Counted from the first letter of the stretch, positions 9,156 to 20,037 are shown. The stretch is 64,000 bases of DNA from Pseudenterobacter timonensis (GCF_900021175.1 NZ_FCOP01000013.1:620001-684000); one strand, 5' to 3'. Notes: generated by a model from the sequence alone, not told the origin. Numbers and translations: made by a program.

Positions 9156-10265
9156 TTAGAACTGGTAAACCAGACCCAGCGCGACGATATCGTCGGTGCT
9201 GATGCCTGCAGCCTGGGTGAAGTCGTTATCATCCAGCAGGTTGATTTTGTAATCCACGTAGGTGGACATGTTTTTGTTGAAGTAGTAGGTCGCGCCAACA
9301 TCAACATACTTCAGCAGATCCTGATCGCCGTAGCCGCCTTCAATGTCCTTACCTTTAGACTGGAGGTAAGCCACGGACGGACGCAGGCCGAAGTCGAACT
9401 GGTACTGTGCAACCACTTCGAAGTTCTGCGCTTTGTTGGCGAAACCGTAAACTTCGCTATCGTTCTGAGAATTGCCGAAACGGGTTGCGTTGTAGGTCTG
9501 AGAGTACTGTGCCGCCAGGTAGATGTTGTTGGCGTCATATTTCAGGCCGCCGGAGTAAACTTCTGCGCGATCGCCATCACCCAGCGCCGCGGTGTTGTTC
9601 TGATCGTAGGTACGTTTGGAAGAGGCCATCGCACCACCAACGCTGAAGCCTTCGCCCAGATCGTAGGTCAGAGACGCGCCGTAGCCGTCGCCGTTCTGTT
9701 TCAGAGTGCTGCGGCCGGTATCGTTTTCACCGTCTACGCTGCCGTTTTTACCCTGATACTGCAGAGCAAAGTTCAGGCCATCCACCAGACCGAAGAAGTC
9801 CTGGTTACGGTAGGTTGCTACGCCGTTAGCACGGGACTGCAGGAAGTTATCCGCACCGTAGGTGTCGCCGCCGAACTCAGGCAGAACGTCGGTCCAGGAG
9901 GTAACGTCATAGATAACGCCGTAGTTACGACCGTAGTCGAAAGAGCCCGCTTCAGCGAATTTCAGACCCGCGAACGCCACACGCGTCCAGGACTGGTTGT
10001 CGCTTTCGGTAGTGTTACCCTGGATCTGGTACTCCCACTGACCGTAACCGGTCACCTGGTCGTTCACCTGGGTTTCACCTTTGAAGCCGATACGCATGTA
10101 AGTCTGATCGCCATCAGCGCCATCGTCATCAGAGAAATAGTGCAGACCGTCAACTTTACCGAACAGATCTAATTTGTTGCCATCTTTGTTATAAATTTCA
10201 GCCGCGTTGGCTGCGCCTGCTACCAGCAGAGCCGGGACCAGAAGGGACAGTACTTTAACTTTCAT
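9156..10265 (-). CDS. ompC: Outer-membrane porin OmpC
   Basis: Trimeric beta-barrel porin for passive uptake of small hydrophilic solutes, favoured at high osmolarity. The 369 residues begin with a 21-residue signal peptide ending AGAANA before mature [26 protein letters not shown]. The constriction loop L3 contains [13 protein letters not shown], and the C-terminus ends in the aromatic LVYQF needed for BAM recognition. The divergent micF RNA and OmpR sites upstream confirm ompC rather than another general porin. The surface loops (for example around residues 180-200 and 250-260) differ from the E. coli protein, as usual for exposed loops. The leader of about 100 bases ends in an AGAGGG ribosome site. 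Confidence 0.95.
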   Translation of the reverse strand: MKVKVLSLLVPALLVAGAANAAEIYNKDGNKLDLFGKVDGLHYFSDDDGADGDQTYMRIGFKGETQVNDQVTGYGQWEYQIQGNTTESDNQSWTRVAFAGLKFAEAGSFDYGRNYGVIYDVTSWTDVLPEFGGDTYGADNFLQSRANGVATYRNQDFFGLVDGLNFALQYQGKNGSVDGENDTGRSTLKQNGDGYGASLTYDLGEGFSVGGAMASSKRTYDQNNTAALGDGDRAEVYSGGLKYDANNIYLAAQYSQTYNATRFGNSQNDSEVYGFANKAQNFEVVAQYQFDFGLRPSVAYLQSKGKDIEGGYGDQDLLKYVDVGATYYFNKNMSTYVDYKINLLDDNDFTQAAGISTDDIVALGLVYQF

Positions 10266-10376
10266 TATATTAACCCTCTATTATATGCCTTATTATTTGC
10301 CACTGCTTACTGATTAACCCTCTTAACCAGTCGGCAACTCATTCTCCGCAAAAAAACAGAATAATCCAACACGAAT

Positions 10377-10427
10377 ATGATACGAAAACTTTGAGGATGT
10401 TTCATTTATCTATAAAGTTGTTTCAAA
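10377..10427 (-). promoter_or_regulatory. ompC promoter with OmpR-binding region
   Basis: Read on the minus strand, this closely matches the E. coli ompC promoter: two direct GAAAC-containing OmpR half-sites (TTGAAACAAC and ATGAAACATC, within 10396-10427) followed by CGTATCATATTCGTG, whose TATCAT (10377-10382) is the minus-10 element. OmpR-phosphate sites here would also serve divergent micF. The minus-10 lies about 110 bases before the ompC start codon. Confidence 0.8.
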
Positions 10428-10589
10428 TTATAAATATTACGGAACTTTTTTAGAGCACTCAGCGCTAAAAAATAGGGCACGCAGAGCGAAAAATAAAAAT
10501 AATCATCATTAAATCAATCGGTTATGCGATATATTTTTATAGCACTGATTGCCAAAACAAAAATTGAGAAGTTCACTAAAATATTTCTC

Positions 10590-10682
10590 GCTATCATCAT
10601 TAACTTTATTTATTACCGTCATTCAGTTTTGAATGTCTGTTTAACCTTATTTGAACCGGATGCCGCGCATTCGGTTTTTTTT
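10590..10682 (+). ncRNA. micF: MicF antisense regulatory RNA
   Basis: The 93 bases starting GCTATCATCATTAACTTTAT are nearly the E. coli micF RNA, including length, the first hairpin around ATTCAGTTTTGAAT, and the terminal hairpin CCGGATGCCGCGCATTCGG followed by nine T. MicF pairs through its first ~33 bases with the ompF mRNA leader and blocks porin OmpF synthesis. Position, divergent from ompC and before rcsD, is as in E. coli. A few substitutions lie in the middle and in the terminator stem, compatible with folding. Confidence 0.96.
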
Positions 10683-11005
10683 TACCTTTCTTTACGTAAA
10701 CTGAATCAATTTCTGCTACTGCAACATATTAGTAACGTTTATTTCCCGCTCCCCGTTTTGTTCAAAATTCATGCCAAAAATAAATCCGTGTTATAATTTC
10801 TTGTTAATTCGTGCTATTTTTTACAGAATTTGCGGGTAATTTGTACAGTTCGACGCTCATTGTACAGATAAACACCCAGCCTATTTGTGCCTGCAAAATT
10901 GTTAAAAAGTCCCCCGGAATGTCAATAAGGACGCTGGAAATTCGGGTATTACCCTTTATACTGCCCTATCCCCTTAAGTGCGGTCATCACGGGTTTAACG
11001 AATCA
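10683..11005 (+). other. micF-rcsD intergenic region
   Basis: About 320 bases with no recognisable gene. The rcsD frame stays open back to 10811, but the upstream part lacks any match to RcsD and has no ribosome site. The region is AT-rich near 10690-10820 and should hold the rcsD promoter; TTATAATTTC at 10789-10798 looks like a minus-10 element but I cannot assign a convincing minus-35. Confidence 0.5.
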
Positions 11006-13675
11006 ATGAGTCAGTCTGATACCACAGCGTCGAGCAAATTTTCACTTCTGCCCGGAAGCATTACCCGCTTCTTTCTTCTGTTGATCATTGTGTTGCTGGT
11101 CACAATGGGCGTGATGGTACAGAGCGCGGTGAATACCTGGCTGAAAGACCGCAGCTACCAGATTGTCGATATCACCCATGCGCTGCATAAGCGCATCGAC
11201 ACCTGGCGCTACGCCACCTGGCAGATCTACGACAATATCGCCGCCGCGCCGGCCAGCGCATCGGGAGAAGGATTGCAGGAAACGCGCCTGAAACAGGATG
11301 TCTACTATCTTGAAAAGCCGCGACGTAAAACTGAAGCATTGATTTTCGGCTCGCATGACAGCGCCACTCTTGAGATGACGCAGCGAATTTCCAGCTATCT
11401 GGATACGCTCTGGGGCGCAGAAACCGTTCCGTGGTCCATGTACTACCTTAACGGTCAGGATAACAGCATGATCCTGATCTCTACCCTGCCGCTTAAAGAT
11501 CTCTCCTCCGGCTTTAAAGAGACCACGGTGGGGGGCATTGTCGATTCCCGCCGCGCGGAGATGCTCCAGCAGGCAAATGCCCTCGACGAGCGGGAAAGCT
11601 TCTCTTCGCTGCGCCGCCTGGCCTGGCAGAACGGTCACTACTTCACCCTGCGTACCACCTTCAATCAGCCGGGGCACCTGACGACGGTCGTGGCTTTCGA
11701 TCTGCCTATTAACGATCTGATCCCGCCGGATATGCCGCTCGACAGCTTCCGCCTGGAGCAGGACACCGCTGCGCAAAACGCGCGAGCAGCGAATGATAAA
11801 GAAAGTGCGGACAGCGTGGCGATCACCTTCAACGGCTCGCGCATTGAGATCGCCTCAGCGCTCACTTCCACCGGGATGCGGCTTGTGTGGCAGGTGCCGT
11901 TTGGCTCCTTAATGGTCGATACGCTGCAAAATATCCTGCTGCCGCTGCTCCTCAATATCGGGCTACTGGCGCTGGCGCTGTTTGGCTATACCACCTTCCG
12001 CTTCCAGCCAGGACGCCAGAGTGACGCCCCGCTCCCCAGCGCCGCCGGTAAAGAGCTGCGCGTGTTGCGGGCGCTGAATGAAGAGATAGTCTCCGTTCTG
12101 CCGCTTGGCCTGCTGGTGCACGATCAGGAAGCGAACCGTACGGTGATGAGCAACAAGATTGCCGATCACCTCTTGCCGCACCTCAATCTGCAAAATATCA
12201 CCGCGATGGCCGACCAGCATCAGGGGGTGATTCAGGCCACGATCAATAATGAGCTCTACGAAATCCGGCAGTTCAGAAGCCAGGTCGCCTCACGCACGCA
12301 GATCTTTATTATCCGTGACCAGGATCGCGAAGTGCTGGTCAACAAGAAGCTTAAGCAGGCGCAGCGCCTGTATGAGAAGAATCAGCAGGGTCGCGCCGCG
12401 TTTATGCAGAATATCAGCGACGCCTTTAAGCGTCCGCTGAAAAGCCTGGCGGACCATGCCGGCGCGATGGACACGCCGGAAAGCCGCAAGCTTGCCAGTG
12501 AGGCGGATACCCTGGTGCGGCTGGTGGATGAGATCCAGCTGGCAAATATGCTGGAAAACGACGGCTGGAAAGGTAACTCCACCCTCTTCTCCATCCAGGA
12601 TCTGATTGATGAAGTGGTGCCGGAAGTGCTGCCCGTCATCAAGCGCAAAGGGCTTCAGCTGCTGATTAACAATAATCTGCCGGCCAACGATGAACGCCAT
12701 GGCGATCGCGACGCGCTGCGCCGTATTCTGCTGATGTTGATCCAGTACTCCGTTACCACTACCCAGATAGGTAAAATCACCCTGGAGGTGAGTACTGACG
12801 AATCGGCCGACGATCGTCTGACCTTCCGCGTGCTGGATACCGGCGAAGGGGTAACCCTTAGCGAGATCGATAATCTGCACTTCCCGTTCCTTAACGATAC
12901 CCAGGGCGATCGCTACGGCAAGGCCAACGCATTAACCTTCTGGCTGTGCGATCAGCTGGCGCGCAAGCTTGGCGGGCACCTCAACATCAAGGCGCGCGAG
13001 TCGCTCGGCACACGTTACTCTTTGCATGTGAAAATGGCGGCCAACCCGCAGGAAGAGGATGAGGAGCGGCTGCTGGACGATGTGGTGGTGATGGTGGATG
13101 TCACCTCAAATGAGATCCGCAATATCGTAATTCGTCAGCTGGAGAACTGGGGGGCGGCCTGCATCACACCCGATGAGCGGCTGACAAGTCAAGAATTTGA
13201 TCTCTTTTTAACGGATAATCCGTCTAATCTTACTGCCTCCGGCTTGCTTTTAAGCGATGATGAGCCTGGCGTGCGGAAAATTGGTCCCGGACAATTGCGC
13301 GTTAACTTTAATATCAGCAATGCGATGCAGGAAGCGGTACTACAACTTATAGAGGAGCAGTTAGCGCAGGAAGAGCTTACGGAGTCCCCGTTGGGCGGTA
13401 ATGAAAATGCCGAACTCCATGCCAGCGGCTACTATTCCCTGTTTGTTGATACAGTACCGGATGATGTTAAGCGGTTGTATACTGAGTCAGCCGCTAACGA
13501 TTTTGCGGCGCTGGCACAGACAGCACACCGGCTTAAAGGGGTGTTTGCCATGCTTAATCTGGTTCCGGGCAAGCAGTTATGTGAAACGCTGGAACATCTT
13601 ATTCGCGAGAAGGATGCTTCAGGCATAGAAAAATATATCAGCGACATTGACGCCTACGTCAAAAGCTTGCTGTAG
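11006..13675 (+). CDS. rcsD: Phosphotransfer protein RcsD of the Rcs envelope-stress relay
   Basis: Inner-membrane intermediate that moves phosphate from RcsC to RcsB through its C-terminal HPt domain. The 889 residues (E. coli 890) include membrane helix 1 (21-40), a periplasmic domain (about 45-305), membrane helix 2 (309-330), PAS-like and kinase-like regions without a phospho-acceptor His, the RcsD-ABL domain, and HPt with AHRLKGVFAML, His841 being the phosphorylated residue. The ATG at 11006 gives MSQSDTTASSKFSLLPGSITRFF, comparable with enterobacterial RcsD; the frame is open 65 codons further up but without homology. No good Shine-Dalgarno is visible. rcsB follows 16 bases later in the same direction. 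Confidence 0.94.
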   Translation: MSQSDTTASSKFSLLPGSITRFFLLLIIVLLVTMGVMVQSAVNTWLKDRSYQIVDITHALHKRIDTWRYATWQIYDNIAAAPASASGEGLQETRLKQDVYYLEKPRRKTEALIFGSHDSATLEMTQRISSYLDTLWGAETVPWSMYYLNGQDNSMILISTLPLKDLSSGFKETTVGGIVDSRRAEMLQQANALDERESFSSLRRLAWQNGHYFTLRTTFNQPGHLTTVVAFDLPINDLIPPDMPLDSFRLEQDTAAQNARAANDKESADSVAITFNGSRIEIASALTSTGMRLVWQVPFGSLMVDTLQNILLPLLLNIGLLALALFGYTTFRFQPGRQSDAPLPSAAGKELRVLRALNEEIVSVLPLGLLVHDQEANRTVMSNKIADHLLPHLNLQNITAMADQHQGVIQATINNELYEIRQFRSQVASRTQIFIIRDQDREVLVNKKLKQAQRLYEKNQQGRAAFMQNISDAFKRPLKSLADHAGAMDTPESRKLASEADTLVRLVDEIQLANMLENDGWKGNSTLFSIQDLIDEVVPEVLPVIKRKGLQLLINNNLPANDERHGDRDALRRILLMLIQYSVTTTQIGKITLEVSTDESADDRLTFRVLDTGEGVTLSEIDNLHFPFLNDTQGDRYGKANALTFWLCDQLARKLGGHLNIKARESLGTRYSLHVKMAANPQEEDEERLLDDVVVMVDVTSNEIRNIVIRQLENWGAACITPDERLTSQEFDLFLTDNPSNLTASGLLLSDDEPGVRKIGPGQLRVNFNISNAMQEAVLQLIEEQLAQEELTESPLGGNENAELHASGYYSLFVDTVPDDVKRLYTESAANDFAALAQTAHRLKGVFAMLNLVPGKQLCETLEHLIREKDASGIEKYISDIDAYVKSLL

Positions 13676-13691
13676 CAAGGTAGCCTTATAC

Positions 13692-14342
13692 ATGAACAAT
13701 ATGAACGTAATTATTGCCGATGACCATCCGATTGTACTGTTCGGTATTCGCAAATCACTTGAACAGATCGAGTGGGTGAATGTTGTCGGTGAATTTGAAG
13801 ACTCCACAGCACTTATTAATAACCTTCCGAAACTTGATGCACACGTGCTCATTACCGATCTCTCCATGCCGGGCGATAAATACGGTGACGGGATCACGCT
13901 TATCAAGTACATCAAACGCCACTTCCCGAGCCTGTCGATCATTGTTCTGACCATGAACAATAACCCGGCGATTTTAAGCGCCGTGCTGGACCTGGATATT
14001 GAAGGGATTGTCCTGAAACAAGGGGCGCCGACCGACCTGCCGAAAGCGCTGGCCGCGCTGCAGAAAGGGAAGAAATTTACTCCGGAAAGCGTCTCCCGCC
14101 TGCTGGAGAAGATCAGCGCTGGCGGCTACGGCGACAAACGTCTCTCTCCGAAAGAGAGTGAAGTGTTGCGCCTGTTTGCCGAAGGCTTCCTGGTGACCGA
14201 AATCGCCAAGAAACTTAACCGCAGCATTAAAACCATCAGCAGCCAGAAGAAATCGGCCATGATGAAGCTGGGCGTGGATAATGATATCGCTCTGTTGAAC
14301 TATCTCTCCTCCGTAACGCTGAGCGCAACGGATAAGGATTGA
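13692..14342 (+). CDS. rcsB: Response regulator RcsB
   Basis: DNA-binding output of the Rcs relay, controlling capsule, motility (flhDC repression), acid resistance and small RNA rprA, alone or with RcsA, GadE, BglJ. The 216 residues are almost identical to E. coli RcsB: receiver domain with acidic pocket ADD (10-11) and phospho-acceptor D56 in LITDLSMPG, linker, and a LuxR/FixJ helix-turn-helix (LSPKESEVLRLFAEGFLVTEIAKKLNRSIKTISSQKK). The start is the ATG at 13692; translation probably couples with rcsD. A REP unit and a bidirectional terminator follow before convergent rcsC. Confidence 0.98.
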   Translation: MNNMNVIIADDHPIVLFGIRKSLEQIEWVNVVGEFEDSTALINNLPKLDAHVLITDLSMPGDKYGDGITLIKYIKRHFPSLSIIVLTMNNNPAILSAVLDLDIEGIVLKQGAPTDLPKALAALQKGKKFTPESVSRLLEKISAGGYGDKRLSPKESEVLRLFAEGFLVTEIAKKLNRSIKTISSQKKSAMMKLGVDNDIALLNYLSSVTLSATDKD

Positions 14343-14353
14343 TGCTGTTGTAT

Positions 14354-14400
14354 TGCCGGGTGGCGCTTGCGTATGCCCGGTCTGCAAGGCCCGACGGGCA
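14354..14400. repeat. REP unit between rcsB and rcsC
   Basis: GCCGGGTGGCGC followed by a matching GCCCGG-type arm and a second GCCCGACGGGC palindrome. It is of the same family as the units at 23540, 43457, 62671 and 63383, and sits in the 86-base space between two convergent genes. Confidence 0.65.
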
Positions 14401-14404
14401 CTAT

Positions 14405-14430
14405 AAAAAAGGCCCTTTCGGGCCTTTCTT
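14405..14430. terminator. Bidirectional terminator, rcsB / rcsC
   Basis: A perfect stem GGCCC/GGGCC with TTTC loop (14411-14424), flanked by six A on the left and TTTCTT on the right. For rcsC (minus strand) it provides six U after the stem; for rcsB (plus strand) the U tract is interrupted by one C. Confidence 0.85.
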
Positions 14431-17272
14431 ATACTCGTGATTTCCTCACCCGCTCGGCATAAACCGCCAGGGTCTGCTTCAGTACGTCCAGCGTGACCGG
14501 CTTTGACAGGCAGCTATCCATACCCGACTCCAGACAACGCTGCTTCTCTTCCGCCAGCGCGTTGGCCGTCACCCCGACCACCGGCAGAGTCAGCCCCAGC
14601 TGGCGAATACGCTGGGTAAGGCGATAACCATCCATATTCGGCATGTTGACATCGCTCAGCACGATATCAATATGATTTTTGCTTAATACATTTAGCGCAT
14701 CCACGCCGTCGTTAGCGGTCATGCACTGATAGCCCAGCGAGCCGAGCTGGTCGGCCAGCAGGCGGCGGTTAATCGGATGGTCATCCACCACCAGGATCAT
14801 CATGTCGTCATTCATGGCAACGGAAGAGGCCGCTGACGGCAGCGCCGCTGCGCCTTCCGGCACGACCTCGACGCTGTAGATACGCGCCAGCAGCGTGAGC
14901 AGCTCGTGCGGCGTCGCGACGCTGTGCACCCACTCGCCTGGCGCGCGCTCAATCGGGATGCCGATATGACGGCGGCAGAAGGTGATGGTCGCCCTTCCCT
15001 GCCACGCCTCTTGCGCCGCATCGTCCGTTAACAGGACGTCGTCCGCCTCCGGGGTCTGCCCCTCATAGCGCACCACGCGCAGGCCGCTGCTGGTCAGCAG
15101 CGAGTCGAGATACTCGCACAGGGAGGCGTTATTAACCGCCAGCCAGCAGGTGCGGCCGCTCAGCCCCTCAACCTGCGTTTTTTCGGGGGAGTGCGCATCG
15201 TAGAGTGGAATACGAATCGTGAACTGACTGCCCATTCCCGGCTCGGTATCCACCGAGATATCGCCATCCATCATGTTGATGAGCTTTTCACATATCGCCA
15301 GCCCCAGCCCCGTTCCCTGGAAGTTGCGCTGTACGCCCGTCCCCACCTGGAAGAAGGGATCGAAGAGGCGAACCACCTCTTTCGCGGGAATGCCCACCCC
15401 GGTGTCGCGCACGCGGAACGTCAGATAGTCCCCGGTACGGCAGACATGCAAAATTATGCAGCCGACATCGGTAAATTTGATGGCGTTGCTGAGCAGGTTA
15501 GAGATGACCTGCTGCAGGCGCATCGGATCGCCATTCAGCGTCAGCGGCACGTCCGGCTCGATAAAGCAGTAGAGCCCCAGCTGCTTGCGTACCACCAGAG
15601 GCAGGTAGTTGGCGCTGATATGGTTCATCACCTCCCGGGGAGAAAATTCGCGCGGTTCGATTTTCAGCTGTTCCGACTCAATTTTTGAGAAGTCGAGAAT
15701 GTCGCTGATAATTTTCAGCAGCAGGCTGGAGGAGTTGTTCATCGCCGTTACCAGCCTGTCGACCCCTTTCGGCAGCTCTTTGGTCTGCAGCAGGTCGAGG
15801 TTACCGATAATCCCGTAGAGCGGCGTGCGCAGCTCGTGGCTGACGGTTGCGAGGAACATCGACTTCGACTGGCTGGCCTGTTCCGCCGCCTGCGCCATCT
15901 CCTGTAACGACTCTTCCATCTTCACGCGGGCGGAGACATCCACCAGCACACAGATCGCCACGTTCTCGTTACGGTAGCGCGAGTGCACAAAGCTGATTTG
16001 CAGGTTGGTATTATTACTGGTCAGCACGTCGACAAAATTAACCTGCTGGCCGCAGATAATCTGGGTGAGCCGCTGGCGGTCCTCATGCGTAAGCATGTTC
16101 AGGTAATTATGCGCCAGCTCGTTACTGAGGATATTGGTCCCGTCCTGGGTACGTAAAATACAGATCCCGACCGGCGCGGAGGCGACAATTTTACGGTTAA
16201 ATTGCTCATGCTCCTCCAGCCGCTGGGCATCCGCCTCGGCGGGGATAAAGATCTTCCGCTCATACATTCGCGCCAGGGTAAAGAGGGCAATCCCCACCAG
16301 CACGTTCAGCAAGATAGAGTTGAGGATCAGCATCCTGATGCGTTCCAGCACCATATCCACCGGCACGGAATAGACAAGGCTCAGAGAGGACGGGGGCAGG
16401 TTTTTCTTCAGCACCAGCTCGCGAAAGCCAGAGGTATAGCCAAACCAGGAGCGCTCCTGCATCCAGCGCGGGTCGACCTTCAGGCGATTATCCGGCCCGG
16501 TCAGCGAAATCAGCGTATGGCCGTTTTCATCGAGAATGGTCACCCCCATCGGCAGGCTGCCGGGCGTGAAGAAGTTCTCCATGCGGATAGTTTGCTCGGT
16601 GCCCAGCAGCGCCTGCAGGCGGTTACCCAGATAGACCGGCGTCAGGGCATAGAAATAACCGATTCCCGGACGCGGCCCCTGGCCGATCCAGAAGATGTTA
16701 TTGCTGCGCTCATCCTGCGTGGCATTACGGTATTTCATGATGCGCTCATGCAGGGTTTTTAGCGCATCTTCCCGCTCGACCGCCACTTCACGCAAGCCAA
16801 AATCGGCCATGCAGAGGTTATCGCTGCCAATCAGGAAGACGCGGTTAAGATCGTAGGCGGCAGAAAAGTTATCCCGCCAGTAGCGCATAAACCACGCCAG
16901 CGACTCCAGCGAGCCGCGCCAGGCGGGGCCCATGGCCGTACAGTCAGAATCAGGGAAAAGCGGTTCAAAATTGGGAATATCGGCTTTATCGTTTCGCCCG
17001 CGGGTGGTGAGAATACCGTTTTCCGCCGTCAGGCGATTTTCAGCGATGTACTTCAGCTCTTTCATCACATCAGAGGTGCGCTGGATATAGCGCTGGGCCT
17101 GATCGGAACTGAGGTTAAACTCCTTACGGATCTCCGACTCCTTCTGATGCAGGGCGTTGACGATGTAAAACACCGAGCACACGGCCACCAGCAACCAAAG
17201 CAGGAGCGCTAACGCCCGGAAAAGATAGCGAGAAACTTTTAGCGTGGTACGAAAGGAGACGAGGTATTTCAA
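14429..17272 (-). CDS. rcsC: Hybrid sensor kinase RcsC
   Basis: Inner-membrane kinase/phosphatase that starts the Rcs relay when IgaA inhibition is relieved. The 947 residues contain helix 1 (about 19-40), a periplasmic domain (about 45-310), helix 2 (about 313-333), PAS-like and dimerisation region, H-box FLATVSHELRTPL with His479, the HATPase motifs (RVRDTGVGIP, GTGLGLAI), an ABL domain and a C-terminal receiver with phospho-acceptor Asp874 in VLSDVNMPNMDG. The start codon is TTG, with GGAG 10 bases upstream and no in-frame ATG that fits; the resulting MKYLVSFRTTLK equals the E. coli N-terminus. It is convergent with rcsDB and its 3' half shares the terminator at 14405-14430. Confidence 0.96.
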   Translation of the reverse strand: MKYLVSFRTTLKVSRYLFRALALLLWLLVAVCSVFYIVNALHQKESEIRKEFNLSSDQAQRYIQRTSDVMKELKYIAENRLTAENGILTTRGRNDKADIPNFEPLFPDSDCTAMGPAWRGSLESLAWFMRYWRDNFSAAYDLNRVFLIGSDNLCMADFGLREVAVEREDALKTLHERIMKYRNATQDERSNNIFWIGQGPRPGIGYFYALTPVYLGNRLQALLGTEQTIRMENFFTPGSLPMGVTILDENGHTLISLTGPDNRLKVDPRWMQERSWFGYTSGFRELVLKKNLPPSSLSLVYSVPVDMVLERIRMLILNSILLNVLVGIALFTLARMYERKIFIPAEADAQRLEEHEQFNRKIVASAPVGICILRTQDGTNILSNELAHNYLNMLTHEDRQRLTQIICGQQVNFVDVLTSNNTNLQISFVHSRYRNENVAICVLVDVSARVKMEESLQEMAQAAEQASQSKSMFLATVSHELRTPLYGIIGNLDLLQTKELPKGVDRLVTAMNNSSSLLLKIISDILDFSKIESEQLKIEPREFSPREVMNHISANYLPLVVRKQLGLYCFIEPDVPLTLNGDPMRLQQVISNLLSNAIKFTDVGCIILHVCRTGDYLTFRVRDTGVGIPAKEVVRLFDPFFQVGTGVQRNFQGTGLGLAICEKLINMMDGDISVDTEPGMGSQFTIRIPLYDAHSPEKTQVEGLSGRTCWLAVNNASLCEYLDSLLTSSGLRVVRYEGQTPEADDVLLTDDAAQEAWQGRATITFCRRHIGIPIERAPGEWVHSVATPHELLTLLARIYSVEVVPEGAAALPSAASSVAMNDDMMILVVDDHPINRRLLADQLGSLGYQCMTANDGVDALNVLSKNHIDIVLSDVNMPNMDGYRLTQRIRQLGLTLPVVGVTANALAEEKQRCLESGMDSCLSKPVTLDVLKQTLAVYAERVRKSRV

Positions 17273-17358
17273 GGGGGCGAGGCTCCGCCTTCTGGGTCAA
17301 AAAGGATGTGGTTAAGGTAGCGGTAAACGCGTCCTGCCGCAATGTTCACGTATCGGCA

Positions 17359-17385
17359 AAAATAAAGGGCCGAAACCGGCCCTTT
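17359..17385 (-). terminator. Intrinsic terminator of gyrA
   Basis: Stem AAAGGGCCG/CGGCCCTTT (17364-17385) with a short AAAC-type loop, followed on the minus strand by ATTTTT. It lies 15 bases past the gyrA stop codon. Confidence 0.88.
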
Positions 17386-17400
17386 GTACGTTATCAGCGC

Positions 17401-20037
17401 TTATTCGTCGGCGTCGTCTGCCGCGTCGTCGTCGCTCTCCGCTTCCGGCGCGATCTCATCGTCGCCTTCCGCTACCGTACCGTCGATGGCGTCAAGTTCT
17501 TCGTCATCCACCGGTTCAGCCACGCGCTGCAGACCCACAACGTTTTCATCTTCCGCGGTGCGGATGAGGATCACGCCCTGGGTGTTACGGCCAACCACGC
17601 TGATCTCGGAGACGCGGGTACGCACCAGCGTACCGGCATCGGTGATCATCATGATCTGGTCGGCATCGTCCACCTGCACCGCGCCAACAACGGAGCCGTT
17701 GCGCTCGGTGACCTTGATGGAGATCACGCCCTGGGTGCCGCGCGATTTGGTCGGGTATTCGCTTTCCGCCGTACGTTTACCGTAGCCGTTCTGCGTGACG
17801 GTGAGGATAGCCCCTTCGCCACGTGGAACAATCAGGGAAACAACCGCGTCTTCACCCGCCAGCTTAATACCGCGGACACCGGTTGCCGTACGGCCCATGG
17901 CGCGAACGGCGCTCTCTTTAAAGCGCACCACTTTACCGGCGGCAGAGAAGAGCATCACTTCATCAGATCCTGACGTGAGATCCACACCAATCAGCTCGTC
18001 GCCCTCGTTGAGGTTCACCGCAATAATCCCGGCGGAACGCGGACGGCTGAACTCGGTCAGCGCGGTTTTCTTCACGGTACCGCTGGCGGTCGCCATAAAG
18101 ACGTTCACGCCTTCTTCGTATTCGCGTACCGGCAGGATGGCGGTAATACGCTCATCCTGCTCCAGCGGCAGCAGGTTGACGATAGGACGGCCGCGCGCGC
18201 CACGGCTCGCTTCCGGCAGCTGGTAGACCTTCATCCAGTAGAGACGGCCACGGCTGGAGAAGCAGAGGATCGTATCGTGGGTGTTGGCCACCAGCAGGCG
18301 GTCGATAAAGTCCTCTTCTTTAATGCGCGCCGCAGATTTGCCCTTACCGCCACGACGCTGCGCCTCGTAGTCGGTGAGCGGCTGGTACTTCACGTAACCC
18401 TGATGAGAAAGGGTTACGACAACATCTTCCTGGTTAATCAGATCTTCGATGTTGATATCCGCGGTGTTGGCGGTGATTTCGGTGCGGCGCTCGTCGCCAA
18501 ACTGGTCGCGGACCAGCTCCAGCTCTTCGCGGATCACTTCCATCAGGCGCTCGGCGCTGGAGAGGATATGCAGCAGTTCCGCAATCTGTTCCAGCAGCTC
18601 TTTGTATTCGTCGAGCAGTTTTTCGTGCTCAAGGCCGGTCAGTTTCTGCAGACGCAGATCCAGAATCGCCTGGGCCTGCTGTTCCGTCAGGTAGTACTGA
18701 CCGTCGCGTACGCCAAACTCCGGCTCCAGCCATTCAGGGCGGGCGGCGTCGCCACCGGCGCGCTCCAGCATGGCGGCCACGTTACCGAGATCCCACGGGC
18801 GGGCAACCAGCGCGGCTTTCGCTTCCGCAGGGGTCGGCGCACGGCGGATCAGTTCGATAATCGGGTCGATATTGGCCAGCGCAACCGCCAGCGCCTCAAG
18901 GATATGGGCGCGATCGCGGGCCTTACGCAGTTCGAAGATGGTCCGGCGGGTCACCACTTCACGACGGTGACGCACAAACGCTTCCAGAATCTCCTTCAGG
19001 TTCATGATCTTCGGCTGACCATGGTGCAGCGCAACCATGTTGATACCGAAAGAGACCTGCAGCTGGGTCTGGGAGTAGAGGTTATTCAGCACCACCTCGC
19101 CCACCGCGTCGCGTTTGATCTCAATCACGATGCGCATGCCGTCCTTGTCGGACTCGTCACGCAGCGCGCTGATCCCTTCCACGCGTTTCTCTTTTACCAG
19201 CTCGGCGATCTTCTCGATCAGGCGCGCTTTGTTCACCTGATAGGGAATTTCATGAACGATGATGGTTTCGCGTCCGGTTTTCGCATCGGCTTCAACCTCG
19301 GCGCGGGCGCGGATGTAGATTTTGCCGCGACCGGTACGGTAGGCCTCTTCAATGCCGCGACGTCCGTTGATGATAGCGGCGGTCGGGAAGTCCGGCCCGG
19401 GGATATGCTCCATCAGACCTTCGATGCTGATATCTTCATCATCGATATAGGCCAGGCAGCCGTTGATCACTTCCGTGATGTTGTGCGGCGGAATGTTGGT
19501 CGCCATCCCGACTGCGATACCGGAAGAACCGTTTACCAACAGGTTAGGGATTTTGGTTGGCATGACGTCAGGGATCCGCTCCGTGCCGTCATAGTTATCC
19601 ACAAAGTCGACCGTCTCTTTTTCCAGGTCGGCCATCAGTTCATGGGCAATTTTCGCCAGACGGATTTCCGTATAACGCATCGCCGCGGCGGAGTCGCCGT
19701 CAATTGAACCGAAGTTGCCCTGACCATCTACCAGCATATAACGCAGCGAAAACGGCTGCGCCATACGGACGATCGTATCGTACACCGCGGAATCACCATG
19801 AGGATGGTATTTACCGATTACGTCACCAACGACACGGGCAGATTTTTTGTAGGCTTTGTTCCAGTCATTGCCCAAGACGTTCATGGCGTATAGTACGCGA
19901 CGGTGTACCGGCTTGAGGCCATCTCGGACGTCCGGCAGCGCTCGGCCAACAATGACCGACATCGCATAGTCCAGATAGGAGCTTTTCAGCTCTTCCTCGA
20001 TGTTAACCGGTGTAATTTCTCTCGCAAGGTCGCTCAT
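17401..20037 (-). CDS. gyrA: DNA gyrase subunit A
   Basis: Breakage-reunion subunit of gyrase (A2B2), which introduces negative supercoils. The 878 residues comprise the winged-helix/tower breakage domain (1-~520) with catalytic Tyr122 in AMRYTEIRL, the GyrA box QRRGGKG near 560, and a six-bladed C-terminal DNA-wrapping pinwheel ending in an acidic tail. The quinolone-resistance region is wild type: Ser83 and Asp87 in [10 protein letters not shown]. The acidic tail ([22 protein letters not shown]) is a few residues longer than in E. coli. The gene is alone on its strand, divergent from ubiG across 131 bases. Confidence 0.98.
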   Translation of the reverse strand: MSDLAREITPVNIEEELKSSYLDYAMSVIVGRALPDVRDGLKPVHRRVLYAMNVLGNDWNKAYKKSARVVGDVIGKYHPHGDSAVYDTIVRMAQPFSLRYMLVDGQGNFGSIDGDSAAAMRYTEIRLAKIAHELMADLEKETVDFVDNYDGTERIPDVMPTKIPNLLVNGSSGIAVGMATNIPPHNITEVINGCLAYIDDEDISIEGLMEHIPGPDFPTAAIINGRRGIEEAYRTGRGKIYIRARAEVEADAKTGRETIIVHEIPYQVNKARLIEKIAELVKEKRVEGISALRDESDKDGMRIVIEIKRDAVGEVVLNNLYSQTQLQVSFGINMVALHHGQPKIMNLKEILEAFVRHRREVVTRRTIFELRKARDRAHILEALAVALANIDPIIELIRRAPTPAEAKAALVARPWDLGNVAAMLERAGGDAARPEWLEPEFGVRDGQYYLTEQQAQAILDLRLQKLTGLEHEKLLDEYKELLEQIAELLHILSSAERLMEVIREELELVRDQFGDERRTEITANTADINIEDLINQEDVVVTLSHQGYVKYQPLTDYEAQRRGGKGKSAARIKEEDFIDRLLVANTHDTILCFSSRGRLYWMKVYQLPEASRGARGRPIVNLLPLEQDERITAILPVREYEEGVNVFMATASGTVKKTALTEFSRPRSAGIIAVNLNEGDELIGVDLTSGSDEVMLFSAAGKVVRFKESAVRAMGRTATGVRGIKLAGEDAVVSLIVPRGEGAILTVTQNGYGKRTAESEYPTKSRGTQGVISIKVTERNGSVVGAVQVDDADQIMMITDAGTLVRTRVSEISVVGRNTQGVILIRTAEDENVVGLQRVAEPVDDEELDAIDGTVAEGDDEIAPEAESDDDAADDADE

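Noticed and set aside
10811..11005. 65 extra N-terminal codons of RcsD
   Set aside because: Upstream of the ATG at 11006 there is no match to RcsD, no ribosome site, and the sequence looks like promoter DNA.
18277..19707. 476-codon frame antisense to gyrA
   Set aside because: The other strand encodes GyrA with catalytic Tyr122 and intact GyrA box; the antisense frame has no recognisable protein features.
19776..19806. Quinolone-resistance mutations in gyrA
   Set aside because: Codons 83 and 87 are Ser and Asp, the susceptible forms.
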